In this document: positions 48,601 through 59,873 of the stretch, piece by piece
Layout: each line of letters starts with the position of its first letter
How positions within the stretch are numbered: position 1 is the stretch's first letter
Origin: Bombyx mori
Taxonomy: Eukaryota; Arthropoda; Insecta; Lepidoptera; Bombycidae
Reading direction: 5' to 3'
Assembly: GCF_030269925.1 (NCBI RefSeq)
Contig: NC_085117.1
Location: forward strand, 6,324,731 to 6,388,730
Length of the DNA: 64,000 nucleotides
Made by a program: the position numbers and the translations under genes
The notes under the pieces: generated by a model
What the model was told of the DNA's origin: nothing
Database searches by the model: none
Seen by the model: only the letters and a program-made list of their open reading frames with translations

Positions 48601-49262
48601 AGCCCACCTGGTGTTAAGTGGTTACTGGAGCCCACAGACATCTACGACGTAAATGCTCAAGTATAGTTACAACGACTGCCCCACCCTTCAAACCGAAACG
48701 CATTACTACTTCACGGCAGAAATAGGCAGGGCGATGGTACCTACTCGCGCGGACTCGCAATAGGTCCTACCACCAGTAATATTATATACACAAAATCATA
48801 TATAATATACTGAAATACATGTTTACGTGGCGAAGTGATTGTATATACGGTTTGTAAACAAGACAGTAGGTATTCTATTGCATTTGGGGCTTCAGAAGCC
48901 AGTGGACCAGCTTAGTGTACATACTAGAAAAGAAATATATAAATATCTTCAAAATTCATTGACGGTTTTGATAATTTAAAGAGCATCACAAAATCTGCAG
49001 CATATAGTATATTAGTTTCTCAGTTAAAATTTCACTTATACTACATTTTTTCTATTGATGATCCGTTTATTTTCAGGTTTTTGGTTTTCCTCTGAACATG
49101 CCATTCCTGAGTGTCAAATCTGTGACATCGAGAATCAAAGCCACAGAACTGCACGCCAATGACGACCCTCATGTGGAATTTGCTTTAGCAGTTGAAGTAT
49201 ACGGCTACCCCAATAACATTCTAAGTGTTTGGGTATATTTCGTTAGCATTACAAAAATTTAA
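39644..49262 (+). CDS. CC2D2A: CC2D2A, ciliary transition-zone coiled-coil and C2 domain protein
   Basis: Eleven coding exons: 39644-40035, 40577-42403, 42489-42676, 43719-43839, about 44178-44371, 44820-45419, 46074-46388, 46649-46726, 47263-47423, 48295-48412 and 49077-49262, giving about 1390 residues (human about 1620). CC2D2A is a core MKS-module protein of the ciliary transition zone. Exon 2 holds the coiled coil and the CC2D2A N-terminal domain. Exons 3-5 hold the C2 domain ('DILVTVVKAHNLLDRCPEML', 'LRPFVRVEYHG', 'HPTWNQTL'). Exons 6-9 hold the transglutaminase-like domain ('MRFVSLIP', 'DHSILLASYFLHL', 'WVAIGFGLP'). The end is 'HVEFALAVEVYGYP', matching human 'NVEFALAVYIHPYP'. The literal exon 5 sequence does not stay in frame: there is an apparent 4-base GTGT excess near 44217-44224. 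An AATAAA is at 49309-49314. More N-terminal exons may exist. Confidence 0.9.
40293..40471. mobile_element. Family D MITE, copy 3
   Basis: 'GTGTGCTTAGTGCAAGTTTC' and, inverted, 'AACTAGCACTAAACACACTG', with the shared centre 'GTTGGAACAGCGCCCCTAGC'. In CC2D2A intron 1, about 105 bp before exon 2. Confidence 0.75.
43333..43554 (+). repeat. SINE family B copy, divergent subfamily
   Basis: 'GAGTTTCTCGCCGGATCTTA' to 'GCAGCTGCTCTTGAGTTGTT', with the same altered middle as 47530-47808, then an A-run. In CC2D2A intron 3. Confidence 0.65.
43925..44118 (+). repeat. SINE family A copy, degraded
   Basis: 'ACATTTACGTTGTGATGTAA', 'CCGGTAACCAGTTGACACCG' and 'GAGCAATAAAAATG' keep family A 3' order. Just upstream of CC2D2A exon 5. 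Confidence 0.4.
45610..45885 (+). pseudogene. LINE 3'-end fragment (CR1/RTE-like endonuclease-RT tail)
   Basis: Contains 'GGCACATTGCTCGTAGAGTA', 'AGGCGGACAGACGACCTG' and 'GGGGGAGGCCTATGTCCAAC', the familiar tail of a lepidopteran LINE protein (conserved 'RWTDDL...GEAYVQQWT' region), with stops. In CC2D2A intron 6. Confidence 0.55.
46980..47167 (+). repeat. SINE family B copy, diverged
   Basis: 'CTCCGGATCTTCTCAATAGG' to 'GCCCGTGAGCTCATCTACCC' plus an A-rich end. In CC2D2A intron 8. Confidence 0.65.
47530..47808 (+). repeat. SINE family B copy, divergent subfamily
   Basis: 'AGTTTCTCGTCGGATATTCT' and 'GCAGCTGCTCTTGAGTTGTT' match the subfamily at 43333. In CC2D2A intron 9. Confidence 0.65.
47977..48228 (-). 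repeat. SINE family A copy
   Basis: T-run, 'TTGCTTAGATGGGTGGACGA' to 'GGTCCTACCACCAGTAG'. It ends 66 bp before CC2D2A exon 10. Confidence 0.85.
48566..48777 (-). repeat. SINE family A copy with internal deletion
   Basis: Same family as the copy 340 bp upstream and in the same orientation. The segment between 'GACGTAAATG' and 'CTCAAGTATAG' is missing. Confidence 0.8.
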
Positions 49263-49885
49263 GGAAATTGAATGTTTCTCTGTGTCTATGTCTTTCAATT
49301 AATAGAAAAATAAAAAATCGAAATTCGAATCTTCCTATTTATTTTAATTTATTGTTTAAATAATTGCAAAGCTAATACAAAAATAGTCTTTATATGAATT
49401 TAATTGGAGAGAATTATTTTTAAGTATAAACTCTGCTTGAAGTCCAAGCATAACATGAGGGTTGACCATTATCGTTCAAAGTAAAAAATGAGCATTATCA
49501 AATATATTTTTTACAAAATCGATCAATAATTTTCAAATCGTGAACAACACCGAAACGAATCAATTGAAAAAATAATAGAGCGTATGTCTTTTCGTTTTAA
49601 TGCTAACAAAAATTAAATTAATTATTTATTCCATCATAGTATAAAAATATACGTAAAAATAAAATAAAAATAAGGAGGGTAGTTGTTAGAGTTACGTGTT
49701 TAGCGATCGCCGTTATGTTCGTGAAGCCCAATAACGCTTTTCGAGAGTTTTAAGCGCAAATTGCTAGCGCATCAAGCGCTTAGCGATTCAGTCCGGGCTA
49801 TCTTATCCTAAGCGCAGGAGTCGAGAGTGCAATATGTCCATGTTAGCAGACGGGGAGGTGAATCTCCTCCAACCTTTTGAAAACA
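49263..49885. other. Convergent spacer, CC2D2A / DIPP
   Basis: It holds the CC2D2A polyadenylation signal (49309) and a minus-strand AATAAA at 49625-49630 for DIPP. An unclassified CpG-bearing stretch at about 49690-49830 is rich in AGCG/CGCT palindromes. No exon was recognised. Confidence 0.45.
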
Positions 49886-51612
49886 CTAACTGGGAAGGTT
49901 ATACGTAGTCTGGTCATCTTGCTTGTTCTGTTTGGAACGACGCAGTTGTTGAAGGTAGTGACGCTGGATTGGCTTGTGAAGGGCGAGCTGAGCCAGGGCA
50001 TCATCAATGGAGAACCATTGCCTCTTACGTCCCATGAGTCTTGAATCCTCCCACTCGGGTAGTTCTTGGGTCACAGTCATAACATAAACCTCTGTTCGGT
50101 GTTTGTGTTCTCGGTTCTGGAAAATCAATTATTTTACATCAGCAAAACAAGAACAAAAAAAAAACATATAATTCAAGATAATTTTGTTATTTCAGTATTA
50201 AATCGAATTTTATTAATTTTGTATGTCTGTCTAATAAAGATTCTGTTTGAATTAGGTTTTTTATTAATTTTTATTCATTACATACTGCAAATAAACGTAT
50301 TTTGTAATAGGAAATAAAAATAGATCTAAAATGATTGAACTGTTTCCATGGTAAACCAGCAACAGGTAAATTAATTTAAAATCTACAAGAGGTAATAATA
50401 ATAATCTGCGAACATTTAAATTTTACTTCTATCATATGCATAAAACTTGTTGTGTGACTGAAAAAAGACAGGTAACACAATTCTTTTGCTAAGTTGATAT
50501 TTGGGATATCACAACATAGTCTTAGCATATGATACCATTCTTACATCACTGTTTCATTATCATCGAAACCTTTGTTTTTGGGACTTTCATTTTTTTCTAC
50601 AGATAATTCGTTTACATTGGTTTATTGCCAAACATATAAAGGCTTGCAATCTGGCCAGTAAAATATCACTTGACCAAGTACAACTAGTTCAATTATTGAA
50701 ATTAATTGTGGATTGAAGTTATAATGTATGAAAAATCAGCAGAAAAGCTATATAGATATAGAACTTGAGTAATCTACCTCACGTCTCAAAGTGGGTGACG
50801 GCATTTACTTGGTAAAGTCTTATTAGACTTCGTAAGGATTTTCTGTACCTACCAGGTGTTAGGCCATAAATTCATTCACTCATAATTGCACAGAAAAAAA
50901 AAGAAAAAAACTTTTATAAATTTAAATGTTGTTCCTATTAACTATTTCAAAAATTTCCCGCTTGCTTAGTTATTACATGGTAAGCACATCATTATTCTAC
51001 AAAGTTACCAATAACATAATTTTAGTAAAATATTGACTGTTTACGATCATCGATGAGGCCACTTTGTCAAGAAATTAAACAGAAAAATAAATAAATTGGA
51101 TATTTAAATTGTAAAGGAAGGTAAATTTTGTTAAAAAGTTTCAATGATATCATTTTTAGTATTATGATATAAGTTAATCAAGTAATAAGTTGAATCTTTA
51201 CGACCAGATGATTCACTGAACCGAATTTTTAGGTTTCCTAAACTAATTCATATTGTTTTATTTACGAGTCAAACTAACCTCGAATACTCCAAGACATCGT
51301 CCTAGTTTCCCGATCACTCCGGCTTCCTCAAGTACCTCCCGCATCGCAGTGACAGAAGGCTCCTCTTCCGGCTCTACTCCCCCGCCCGGCACAATCCAGT
51401 TGTCGGGCCGTCTCGAAGACGTCACCAGCAGGACCTACACACAACACAGCGCTAAATATTACCACTTACTGAGGATTGAAACTCTTTTTATAATGAACAG
51501 AATCGTGACTAACCTCTGTTTCGGCATCTGAACGCACGCAAATACATGCCGCCCGTCGCCTAAAACCCTCGTCGTCATATATCCTTATCGAATTAGGCTT
51601 CTCCTTTACCAT
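49886..51612 (-). CDS. Aps: Diphosphoinositol polyphosphate phosphohydrolase (NUDT3/Aps type)
   Basis: Three exons: 51612-51514, 51434-51279 and 50116-49886. All junctions are phase 0, giving 161 residues, close to human NUDT3. The Nudix box G-x5-E-x7-R-E-V-x-E-E-x-G-V is complete in exon 2 (residues about 51-73, 'GGVEPEEEPSVTAMREVLEE'). Family-specific features are 'FRRRAACICVRS', 'RPDNWIVPGGG', 'ENREHKHRTEVYV' and 'GRKRQWFSIDDA'. The enzyme removes the beta-phosphate of inositol pyrophosphates (PP-InsP5, bis-PP-InsP4) and hydrolyses diadenosine polyphosphates and some mRNA caps, using Mg2+ in the cytosol. It ends tail-to-tail with CC2D2A and starts head-to-head with HURP. Confidence 0.95.
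50765..50890 (+). repeat. SINE family A remnant
   Basis: 'CTCACGTCTCAAAGTGGGTG', 'GGCATTTACTTGGTAAA' and 'TACCAGGTGTTAGGCC' recall the 3' half of family A. In the DIPP intron. Confidence 0.4.
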
Positions 51613-52769
51613 TTTTGTTTGCAAACACGTAAACACGAACGAAACGAACGATCACAAAATTAATACAGACATTAATTAAAAAGAAAAACTATGAAACGAA
51701 CAAAATTTTTTAATGATCAACAAACGCCATATCCGATGTATCCTCTGTAGAACGTATCCATTTTCGACTATAAAGTTACACAACGTACATAAGAAATCAA
51801 ACTATAATAACAATAAAACTACAATTAGAGCAATGTTTTAGCTATAACTAGCTTTTGATCGCATATTTCAAGCCCATGTTGAATGGCCTGACGTTTTCTT
51901 TCTTCGCGAAAATCGAAAATAAGGTAACTATTGGAAAGCGGTGTGAAGTGAACTCATCAGCTGACAGCCGGAAATTGGATTTCATGTTGTAGTTTTGTTG
52001 CCTGTAAAGCCCTTAAAAATATAATATTTAAGATAAACAAAATTATCACATTATTTACTTCGTTTTAGTTCAATCTACTAATTTTCAATATTTGTGTATG
52101 AAATAATTGTAAATTGCTTTGTAGGATCTCGTGACGATGAAAATTTAAAAAAATTATGCATCTTTAAATTACTTATTTTAACGTTGTCCGAGTGCACATT
52201 GCAAGTTTTTGAAATCACTCAAGCGTTAAAAATTAAGAGGTCCTTAAATTTCTCGTGTAGTTTTGTGAGGGGGCAATTATTTATTAATAATTTAAAAAGG
52301 GTATTTCACATCTTATGGCATACGTCGCAAACTTCCCGGATCAGGTTCGGATGATGAGTTTATAATTTGCGTTCTATTTGATCCTGCAAATGCAAAAGTA
52401 CCGACAAAATATATTTAAATTGCCTAAAATAGACGTATGCCTAAAAAAAATTTAAAATGAACGAATCAAAAATGTAACAAAGAAAAAAATGATTTAAAAA
52501 TATATTTTTTGTTTTCAAATGGTTATCACATCAACTAGTCGTCATTAGATATATGAATTTTAGATGGATTGATAAAATTCTAAGAATTTACATTATCATT
52601 TTATTTTTTTAACATTGATTCCTTTTGCGTTTCTAAATGACCAAACCATCATAAAATCTATGGACACAGATGACATAAAAAAAAGACACAACAGGACAGT
52701 TATTTATTTAAAATTCAGTTCTGTTGTTTTAAAACATTTACGTTCTTCTTTGGGTTTTTTCAGGTTTAA
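51613..52769. other. Divergent promoter region, DIPP / HURP
   Basis: About 1.16 kb between the two start codons. AT-rich, with no repeat family and no family E element recognised. This makes it a useful contrast to the other three head-to-head spacers. Confidence 0.45.
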
Positions 52770-55700
52770 ATGGGTAAGAAAATTGATTATAACTGAATAG
52801 TAAGGTGAATTAATATTACGAATAAACATATTGTAAATTGTTCATGTTAAAAACTGTAATTACGCAAAATTTTAACGTTTAACATAGACGCGAAGTGAAT
52901 TTAGATAAAATGTTTCAGAGAGTTTCGACTTCCTGGCACTATTAAAGAAACACGAGAAGAAGCACAAACGAAAACCGATGCAGTTCGTTAGTGTTGCTGC
53001 TGGGGTACTAAATAATATTTAATTTTTTATTAATTTTATTGATTCTATTAATTCTAATGTGTGCTTCGGTCAAGTCAAATTTTAAAGTAGATTAAGCTTT
53101 ATACTGGTGTAGGGTGTCTTGTGACCGCTCACATGTAAATATTACCACTCCACCTATTTATTTTATGAAGCAGTAATATGTTTTGACCCACACCCAGCTA
53201 TTGAACAGTGTAATTGATACCTAGAACTCATGTCTCAAGATGGGTGGTGGCATTTATGTTGTTGATGTCTATGGGTTCCGGAAATCACTCAACAGCATGT
53301 GTACCATCTAAGTAATAAAAAATTATATTTTTTTTTCTCTTTTATTAGATTTCAGAGCATTGATTAGATTTTAGAGTTTCTGTTAAGTATTGAAATGATT
53401 AATAAAAAATATTTACTTGCAGGTTCAGAGGCGATTGCAAAACAATATCAGAGAACGTAAAAGCAATCGTCTTAGCATTTTTGATAGCATTAGAAAGTTG
53501 GAGAAATGTGACAGTCCTGTTGTACAGCTCACAAAAGCTCAACTCAAAGTAGAAAAGAGAAGGCAACAATTAGAGAAATGGAAGGAAGAGAAGGAGAAGC
53601 GAAAGAAGGAGGCTGCAGCGTTGAAGAAGAAACCATTCTTAACTGGAGTTCCACATGCGCCATCCAAATTAGTACCACCACCCCCAAAACCAATGCCAAG
53701 TACATCAGGCAGGGTCACACGATCACAGTCAGCCAAGAACAGAGCAAGTCAGAAGATTGATAGTGGAAAGTGTGCTTCACAGTCATTTGCACCAAAAAAT
53801 GCTGTATTCAAACCTCCACAGAATTTGGTTAAACTCCCAAATTTGACTCAAAATAAACCTAAAGTCACCAAAAATACCAATTCCATTTTTGTATTTGATC
53901 CAGTAATACCTAAAAACTTGATGACCAAAGTAAATGATAATGTAAAAGTTAGTAAGCTTAAAAAACAAGTTGAGACAAATTTGATATGTAGCAAGAATAC
54001 AGAGGCTAAAATGACTAAAGGGAAGGCTACCAAGCCAATCCAAAGGCAGAATTCACCAAAGAAAATAATCCATACATCTTCTAGTAGTGAAGTAGAGGAA
54101 AACATTCACTCTCCAATATTGAACTCATCAAGGAAATCTTTACCAGCACAGAACTCTCCTCAATTATACCAAAAAACTCCTCGCAAGTCAATTGGTGTTG
54201 TCCAAAATTTTACACCAAAGAATAACATACCTAAGAGTGAGTCAAGGTCAGAAGAGAAGTTGAGATCTCCTAAGTCCCCTACTAGCGATGTGTTGATGAC
54301 CCCTGAACAGATAGCTGATGAGGCTAAAAAGATTAGTCCATGTGTGACAATGTCGAGGGGGAAGGCTAATGCTCGGAAAGAAATGAAAAAGAAATTAGAA
54401 GAAGGTGAGTTTTCACTCTTACAGTCTTAAAGTGCTTAATTATCTTCCTAATATTTATTTTAAAACAGTGCATAAATAGCAGGAAAAATTTTACATACTA
54501 TATTATTACTATATCATAGGTCTCCTTGATGAGGATACATGTGACATTGAAAACGTGGACCATTTTAGAAAGCAATTGGCTTCAGAAGTGAAGCGCATGA
54601 CAGAATTATGTGATACCTGGGAGAAGATCTCTGAGCAGACGCCTCTGCCTGATGCTATACAGGTGTTGTGATTTACACATAGAATTAAATATATCTCGGG
54701 CCTCCTTGAACCTCTTCCTGCATGTGAAGAAAAAAAAAAGACATTATTGTTGGTAGAGCATCTTGTGAGCCCACACGAGCGTGGACCTTCTCCATCATTA
54801 TTTTTGCAGTAAAGTTGAATTTCATCATCATCATCATCATCATGTCTCAAAGTGGTGGTGGTATTTGCATTGTTGATGTCTATGGGCTCCGGTAACCACT
54901 TGACACCAGGTGGGCCATGAACATGTCCACTTATTTAAGTAATAAATAAATAAGTTTTGGTCTAATTCTACTTTTACAGTAGTTGTTACCACTACTTCTT
55001 ACTTACTTAAATTTGTAGTTGTTGTCTAGTAGGATCATAGGGACTACTATCACTGCTATACTTATTTCTGCAGAGAGACCTCTAACTGTTTTGAGTTTGG
55101 ATGGCAAGGACCTTTCACACAAGATATTTCAAAAATTGTATACAAAACTATCATGTGAAATTGTAGGAGGGAGTCTTATCTGCTGTGGGTCAGGCTCGGC
55201 TGTTGATGTCCCAGAAGCTGATGCAGTTCTCAACCCTGGTGGAGCGCTGTGGCCGTCCGGAGCCCGGCGCCGCGCTCGTCACGCCCGCCGACCTGCACGG
55301 GTTCTGGGACATGGTGTTCATGCAGGTACATACCGACAGACCCTAGACATGCCATACTGGGGAGAGTTATTCATTAAATGCCATTAAACATGTAGTAAAA
55401 TAAAACTACTTTTATGGTTTAAATTCACATTCATTATTGTCATTAAATTATTTTTGATGTTTTAGATACTTAACATTTTTAATTATAAAATATTACAGCA
55501 TTACAATACTACCAACATTGTATTGTATTAAAATATATGTAAACTGCTTAAAAAAAATTGGTGGCCATAACTAGCACATAACACAGTCACACATTTGTGT
55601 CTTATGAGTCGTTTATTATCAAAGGTGGCAATCTGTGCATTTGGACAAAAAATTTTTATTGATATGTTCATACAGATTGATTTGAATATAATCGTCTCCT

Positions 55701-58700
55701 TCAAAGAATACGGTTCAAAACCTGCATTAAATAAAGGTTAATAGTTAACCTGTTATTTATCTAAGATGTCGTTCAGAAGAGTTTTGTGACTGCCAATGGA
55801 ATACAAAGTCAATAATTCGTTTTTCTGATTTACCAATAATTGTCCAAAAGTGACATTTCCGGCTTTGATAATAGTCGACTCTTATAGAAGTGAGGTACAG
55901 TGAGGCACAGTAATAAGAGTAAAATGTTATTTATCAAAGGATGCTGCATTATGCTGACCACCAATATTAAAAAAATATTTTATTACTAATTGTACCAAAG
56001 AAGGCTGTCTTGGTTTTTCATTCTTTGCTTCTTCTGCTTTTGCTGCCACATATATGTGCATTGTGGACATCCAGTATAATTTCTTGGATATTGTAGATTC
56101 TTACATTGTCATTGTGCACTACTTCTAGATTGACTGCTCTAATGTTTAGTCGTCCTCATATATTTTCAGGTGGAAAATGTCGATATGCGTTTCAAGAAGC
56201 TTGAAGAACTTCGACTAAGAGGGTGGATTGACGACAAACCTGTTGAAGTAAAGAAGAAAATTACTAAGAATAATGTAAAGAAGACTTCAAAGCCTATGGG
56301 TGGAACAAGTAGATTGAGGGATATGATTGCCGGTATGGAAGTCATAATTTACTAGTGGTATTAAGGCGAAATACATCCTGCTGTTAGAATTTTCTCCTGT
56401 CTTATAGAGGCTGGAAAGCTATGTGATAATAACGTCCAAACCTCCAATAATTACAACAATGCTTACACAAAAGTATTGAATCTGACAGGGTCCCAAACCC
56501 AGAACAGGCATAGTATTTAGAGTCACATACCATATGCCTTATAAGGCGGCGTAAAACAATTAGCAGGTATATAAGTATATTATTTGATAACTTGGATATT
56601 GCGACACAGCAGTGGTACTGATTTCTCTCTCGCTTGTCCACAGTAGTGTAGTAAATTTTCTTCTCATTTTCTTCTGATATTCTTCAGTAACAAGTTCAAG
56701 TTTATGAAGTCGTCGTGGCCTAAAGGATAAGACGTCCGGTGCATTCGTATGTAGCGATGCACCGGTGTTCGAATCCCGCAGACGGGTACCAATTTTTCTA
56801 ATCAAATACGTACTCAACAAATGTTCACGATTGACTTCCACGGTGAAGGAATAACATCGTGTAATAAAAACCAAACCCGCAAAATTATAATTTGCGTAAT
56901 CACTGGTGGTAGGACCTCTTGTGAGTCCGCACGGGTAGGTACCACCACCCCGCCTATTTCTGCCGTGAAGCAGTAATGCGTTTCGGTTCGAAGGATGGGG
57001 TAGCCGTTGTAACTATACTGAGACCTTACAACTTATATCTCGTGGTGGGTGGCGCATTTACGTTGTAGATGTCTATGGGCTCCAGTAACCACTTAACACC
57101 AGGTGGGCTCTGAGCTCGTCCATCCATCTAAGCAATAAAAAAAAAAGTTATATATCAGACCGTCTAAGTGTGTAGTGCTCCTCAACTAATGTGCCTTGGC
57201 ACTTGGGTGCTGCTAAATTTTACATTCGAAATTATTATTAAATTATTTTACAAACCAACAAATAGAAATATCATTTCAATTGGAGTGTATTATAGCAGTT
57301 AAATAGCACTGATTGTAGGTAGGTATACGCCAAAGGGAAGATCTTCGACCAAGCGAGTGATTGCTCGGTAGACCGACGGTCCGAATGTTGTTGTTCGGAA
57401 CTTGTATATATGTAAGCTTATGTTGAGAATGTCGAAAGCGTGATTCAGGCATTTGTCAAACATCTTGCGTTGTATGATGGCTACCGCCACACTGATCACA
57501 TATTGCTTTAAACAACAACAGCAACAATTTGTTATTTACAGCGGCAAGAAAAGCTAAAAAGGAACAAGAGTGCTATGAGGCTCCGAAACCGCCGGAGCTG
57601 GGGGTCAGCAAGACATTCGAGGCGGGGTTCTTCTGCGTGCAGTCACCGGTCCGCTCCCCGCGGGTCTCCACGCCGTCCACCAGTTGCACCTTGCTGAAGG
57701 CCGTGCTGTCCAGTGAAGCCAAGAAGGCTTCCGTTTCTGCCGCTAAAGTATGTGGTGTAGTTCAGACATGGCATGAGGCCAGCGCACGTCGCTGCAGAGG
57801 GATGTCGATCATGCTTGTCATGCTTAAAATGTTTTCTTGAAACTTACATGTGTCAGATTTTTTGAGAAATTTCTGTCGCTGGTGTGACGGTACACTGTCG
57901 AGCCGCTCACAACGCGCTGCACGTGTCAGAAATTGACAATAAGTGTAAATGCAGTGCTGCCCGAAACACACAACACATTAGTCTTTAGAAAATACTTATT
58001 ATAATAATATCCAAGTTTGTGTACGGACAATAATCCTCTACATAATCATCTATACATATAAATAAAATTAGAGTGTCTGTTTGTAGTACTGAAATAACCG
58101 CTTTTTACTACATGCATATGAATATATATACGGCACATACACCAAAATAACATTTTTTACAATTTTTGTCTGCTGTCTGTCTGTTTGTTCCGGCTAATCT
58201 TCTTCTTTTTTTAGACTAGCTTCGCCCCGCGGCGTCACCCGCAGTTGTTGTCGTACCGCGCGCAACATGGCGGGCTTCGCCTATCAATAATAAAATTTAA
58301 TGTTTCCGAAGCGAAGCGAGGGCGGGTCGCTAGTTATATATAAAATGAATGAATGCATTTATAACTTGAGGTTCTGGGAGCAGCCAGGGAAGGTGGTGAT
58401 GCCGTCGAGTAACTGTTGATCTAATGTCGTCAGAATGCCGCATCGTTCGCCATGCTGCGTGCCGCGGGACTCGCCAAGAACATCGAGTGCGATGGAGTCG
58501 CGCCCTTACCGGTATATATATATATATCTCTATATGTATACATATATCGACTTTTCGCATTAAAAGTGTACAATTTCCAAAAATATTCGAAATTGAGTGA
58601 ATATGCGTGTTATAAATTTGGTATCACCCATATACTTCAGTGGTATCACCAGTATTTTTCTCATAAATACTGTCAAAAGTTTTGACTACTATTAACGAAA

Positions 58701-59668
58701 TTAATACATAATTTTATCTTACTTTAAAAGACAGATAATGTTACTGGTAAAAAAATAAAAAAAAATAAAGTTGCAAAGATGGATTAATACTAAAAATATC
58801 ACATGTTAAACCTTTTAACAATCCCCTGTGAAATTAGTAAGTTTTGTAATTATACAGTTTCAATGCGAGAAGACGATATATCTTTAGCGACGCCCTGTTA
58901 CTGATTTATTGCAATAATATTACGTATGTAATGACAGCAGACGCCGCTGAACCCAGTGAACGTATCCGCGACGCCGGCCCGCAGCATCCTCAAGTCGGCT
59001 CAAGCTGAAAGATCGAGCAAGAAATCCATCAAAGTCGTACTGTTCGACCGCTCCGATCTAGAGCCGGACTGCCCCTCGGACACAGAGAGGCCCGATTTGC
59101 ACCAGGTACTTTTTTTTTACTTATTGCCCTGGTAGGCAGACGAGCATGTGGCCCATCTGATGGTGAGTGGTTACCGTTGCCCGTAGACTTCAGCAATGCC
59201 AGGGGAGAGCCGAGCCGCTGCCTACCGTTACGTACTCTCTATAAGCCTCGTTTGAAGAAGGACACTAGGCGCTCGGGATAAATCGTGGAGGTTTCTCTAA
59301 TCTGCTGTACGACTTTTGTAGTTTCCGAACGTTGCATGACTATCTTATATTTAAATCAATAGTTTCCTAAGTAGCAATAGTGTTGGCTTTGTAATGCTAC
59401 ATTAATTATTACATTCCAAAAGGAAAATGAGAACAAAGAAAATTCTAGAAGAAAATCAAAATTGATCCGACAAGACGCTACAGAAGAGCGAAGCCCCGTC
59501 ATGACGCGCAGCCGCCGGAAGAGCCTGCAGGGGGGCCGGGGCTCCGACGCCGCCACGAACTCGTCCAAGAAGAAGGCGCTGAGAGAAGTAGAACAGAACA
59601 CGAGCGCAAGGGAGACTCCCGCGCGTTCTTCTAGAAGGAGGAAGAGCGGAGTCACCGTCGCCGCGTGA
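52770..59668 (+). CDS. DLGAP5: HURP / DLGAP5 (mars), mitotic spindle GKAP-family protein
   Basis: Ten coding exons: 52770-52773, 52919-53004, 53423-54404, 54520-54662, 55167-55325, 56170-56332, 57542-57747, 58434-58511, 58941-59105 and 59423-59668. They join in frame to 743 residues. HURP binds kinetochore microtubules and promotes chromosome congression under importin/Ran control. The basic, coiled-coil-forming N-terminus ('AQLKVEKRRQQLEKWKEEKE') resembles human HURP's microtubule-binding part. The GKAP domain (about 370-490) has 'WEKISEQTPLPDAIQ', 'LSAVGQARLLMSQKLMQF' and 'ADLHGFWDMVFMQVENVDMR'. 'TFEAGFFCVQSPVRSPR' (about 540) matches the family motif. The last exons are short, Ser/Lys-rich, with 'SILK' and RRKS sites. 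The first two exons (ATGG, then 'SFDFLALLKKHEKKHKRK') are the least certain. A MITE lies 205 bp past the stop. Confidence 0.88.
53106..53322 (+). repeat. SINE family A copy, degraded
   Basis: 'TTTATGAAGCAGTAATATG', 'ATGTCTCAAGATGGGTGGTG' and 'ACCATCTAAGTAATAAAA' in family A order. In HURP intron 2. Confidence 0.6.
54745..54952 (+). repeat. SINE family A copy, degraded, with ATC microsatellite
   Basis: 'GTTGGTAGAGCATCTTGTGA' to 'GACACCAGGTGGGCCATGAA' with an ATC run at about 54825-54843 replacing the middle. In HURP intron 4. Confidence 0.65.
56710..57147 (+). repeat. Full-length tRNA-headed SINE (family A)
   Basis: About 438 bp. The tRNA-like head has 'CGTGGCCTAAAGGATAAGAC' (A box) and 'GGTGTTCGAATCCCGCAG' (B box). 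A unique middle ('CACGATTGACTTCCACGGTG') follows, then the standard body 'CACTGGTGGTAGGACCTCTT' and the 3' tail with A's. This copy ties the separate head and body fragments elsewhere in the window into one element. In HURP intron 6. Confidence 0.8.
57345..57460 (+). repeat. Unclassified repeat, pair with 63722-63830
   Basis: Shares 'TTGCTCGGTAGA', 'TTGTTGTTCGGAACTTGTAT' and 'AAGCTTATGTTGAGAAT' in order with diverged sequence near 63722. No coding content. Confidence 0.45.
58048..58337 (+). mobile_element. Helitron-like element, composite
   Basis: Starts 'CTATACATATAAATAAAATT', includes an internal inverted end 'CTAGCTTCGCCCCGCGGCG' and closes 'CGAGGGCGGGTCGCTAGT'. Two elements may be joined. 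In HURP intron 7, ending about 97 bp before exon 8. Confidence 0.55.
59110..59264 (-). repeat. SINE family C copy at the HURP exon 9 donor
   Basis: The T-run begins only 4 bases after the last base of HURP exon 9 (59105), so the splice donor reads GTAC then T's. 'TTATTGCCCTGGTAGGCAGA' to 'TCGTTTGAAGAAGGACA' is the longer C form, as at 35444. Confidence 0.8.
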
Positions 59669-59873
59669 TGCAACCACAACTTGTGTTTATATCTCCTAAT
59701 CGTAACAATTGTGTACTGAGCTATGTAGACTATTGAAATTATGTGTCTTATTATAATAATACCCTATATTGTAATGTTTAGAAAATATTTATGTTTTAGT
59801 AAAACAGATGCGATCCGAAGAGAACGTCCTCGCGAAGTCGATTGAATACTTTTTATGTTTACTTTTATATATA

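Noticed and set aside
56710..56785. tRNA gene
   Set aside because: A-box- and B-box-like motifs are present, but the sequence runs straight into the SINE body, recurs at 8378-8482 and does not pair as a cloverleaf.
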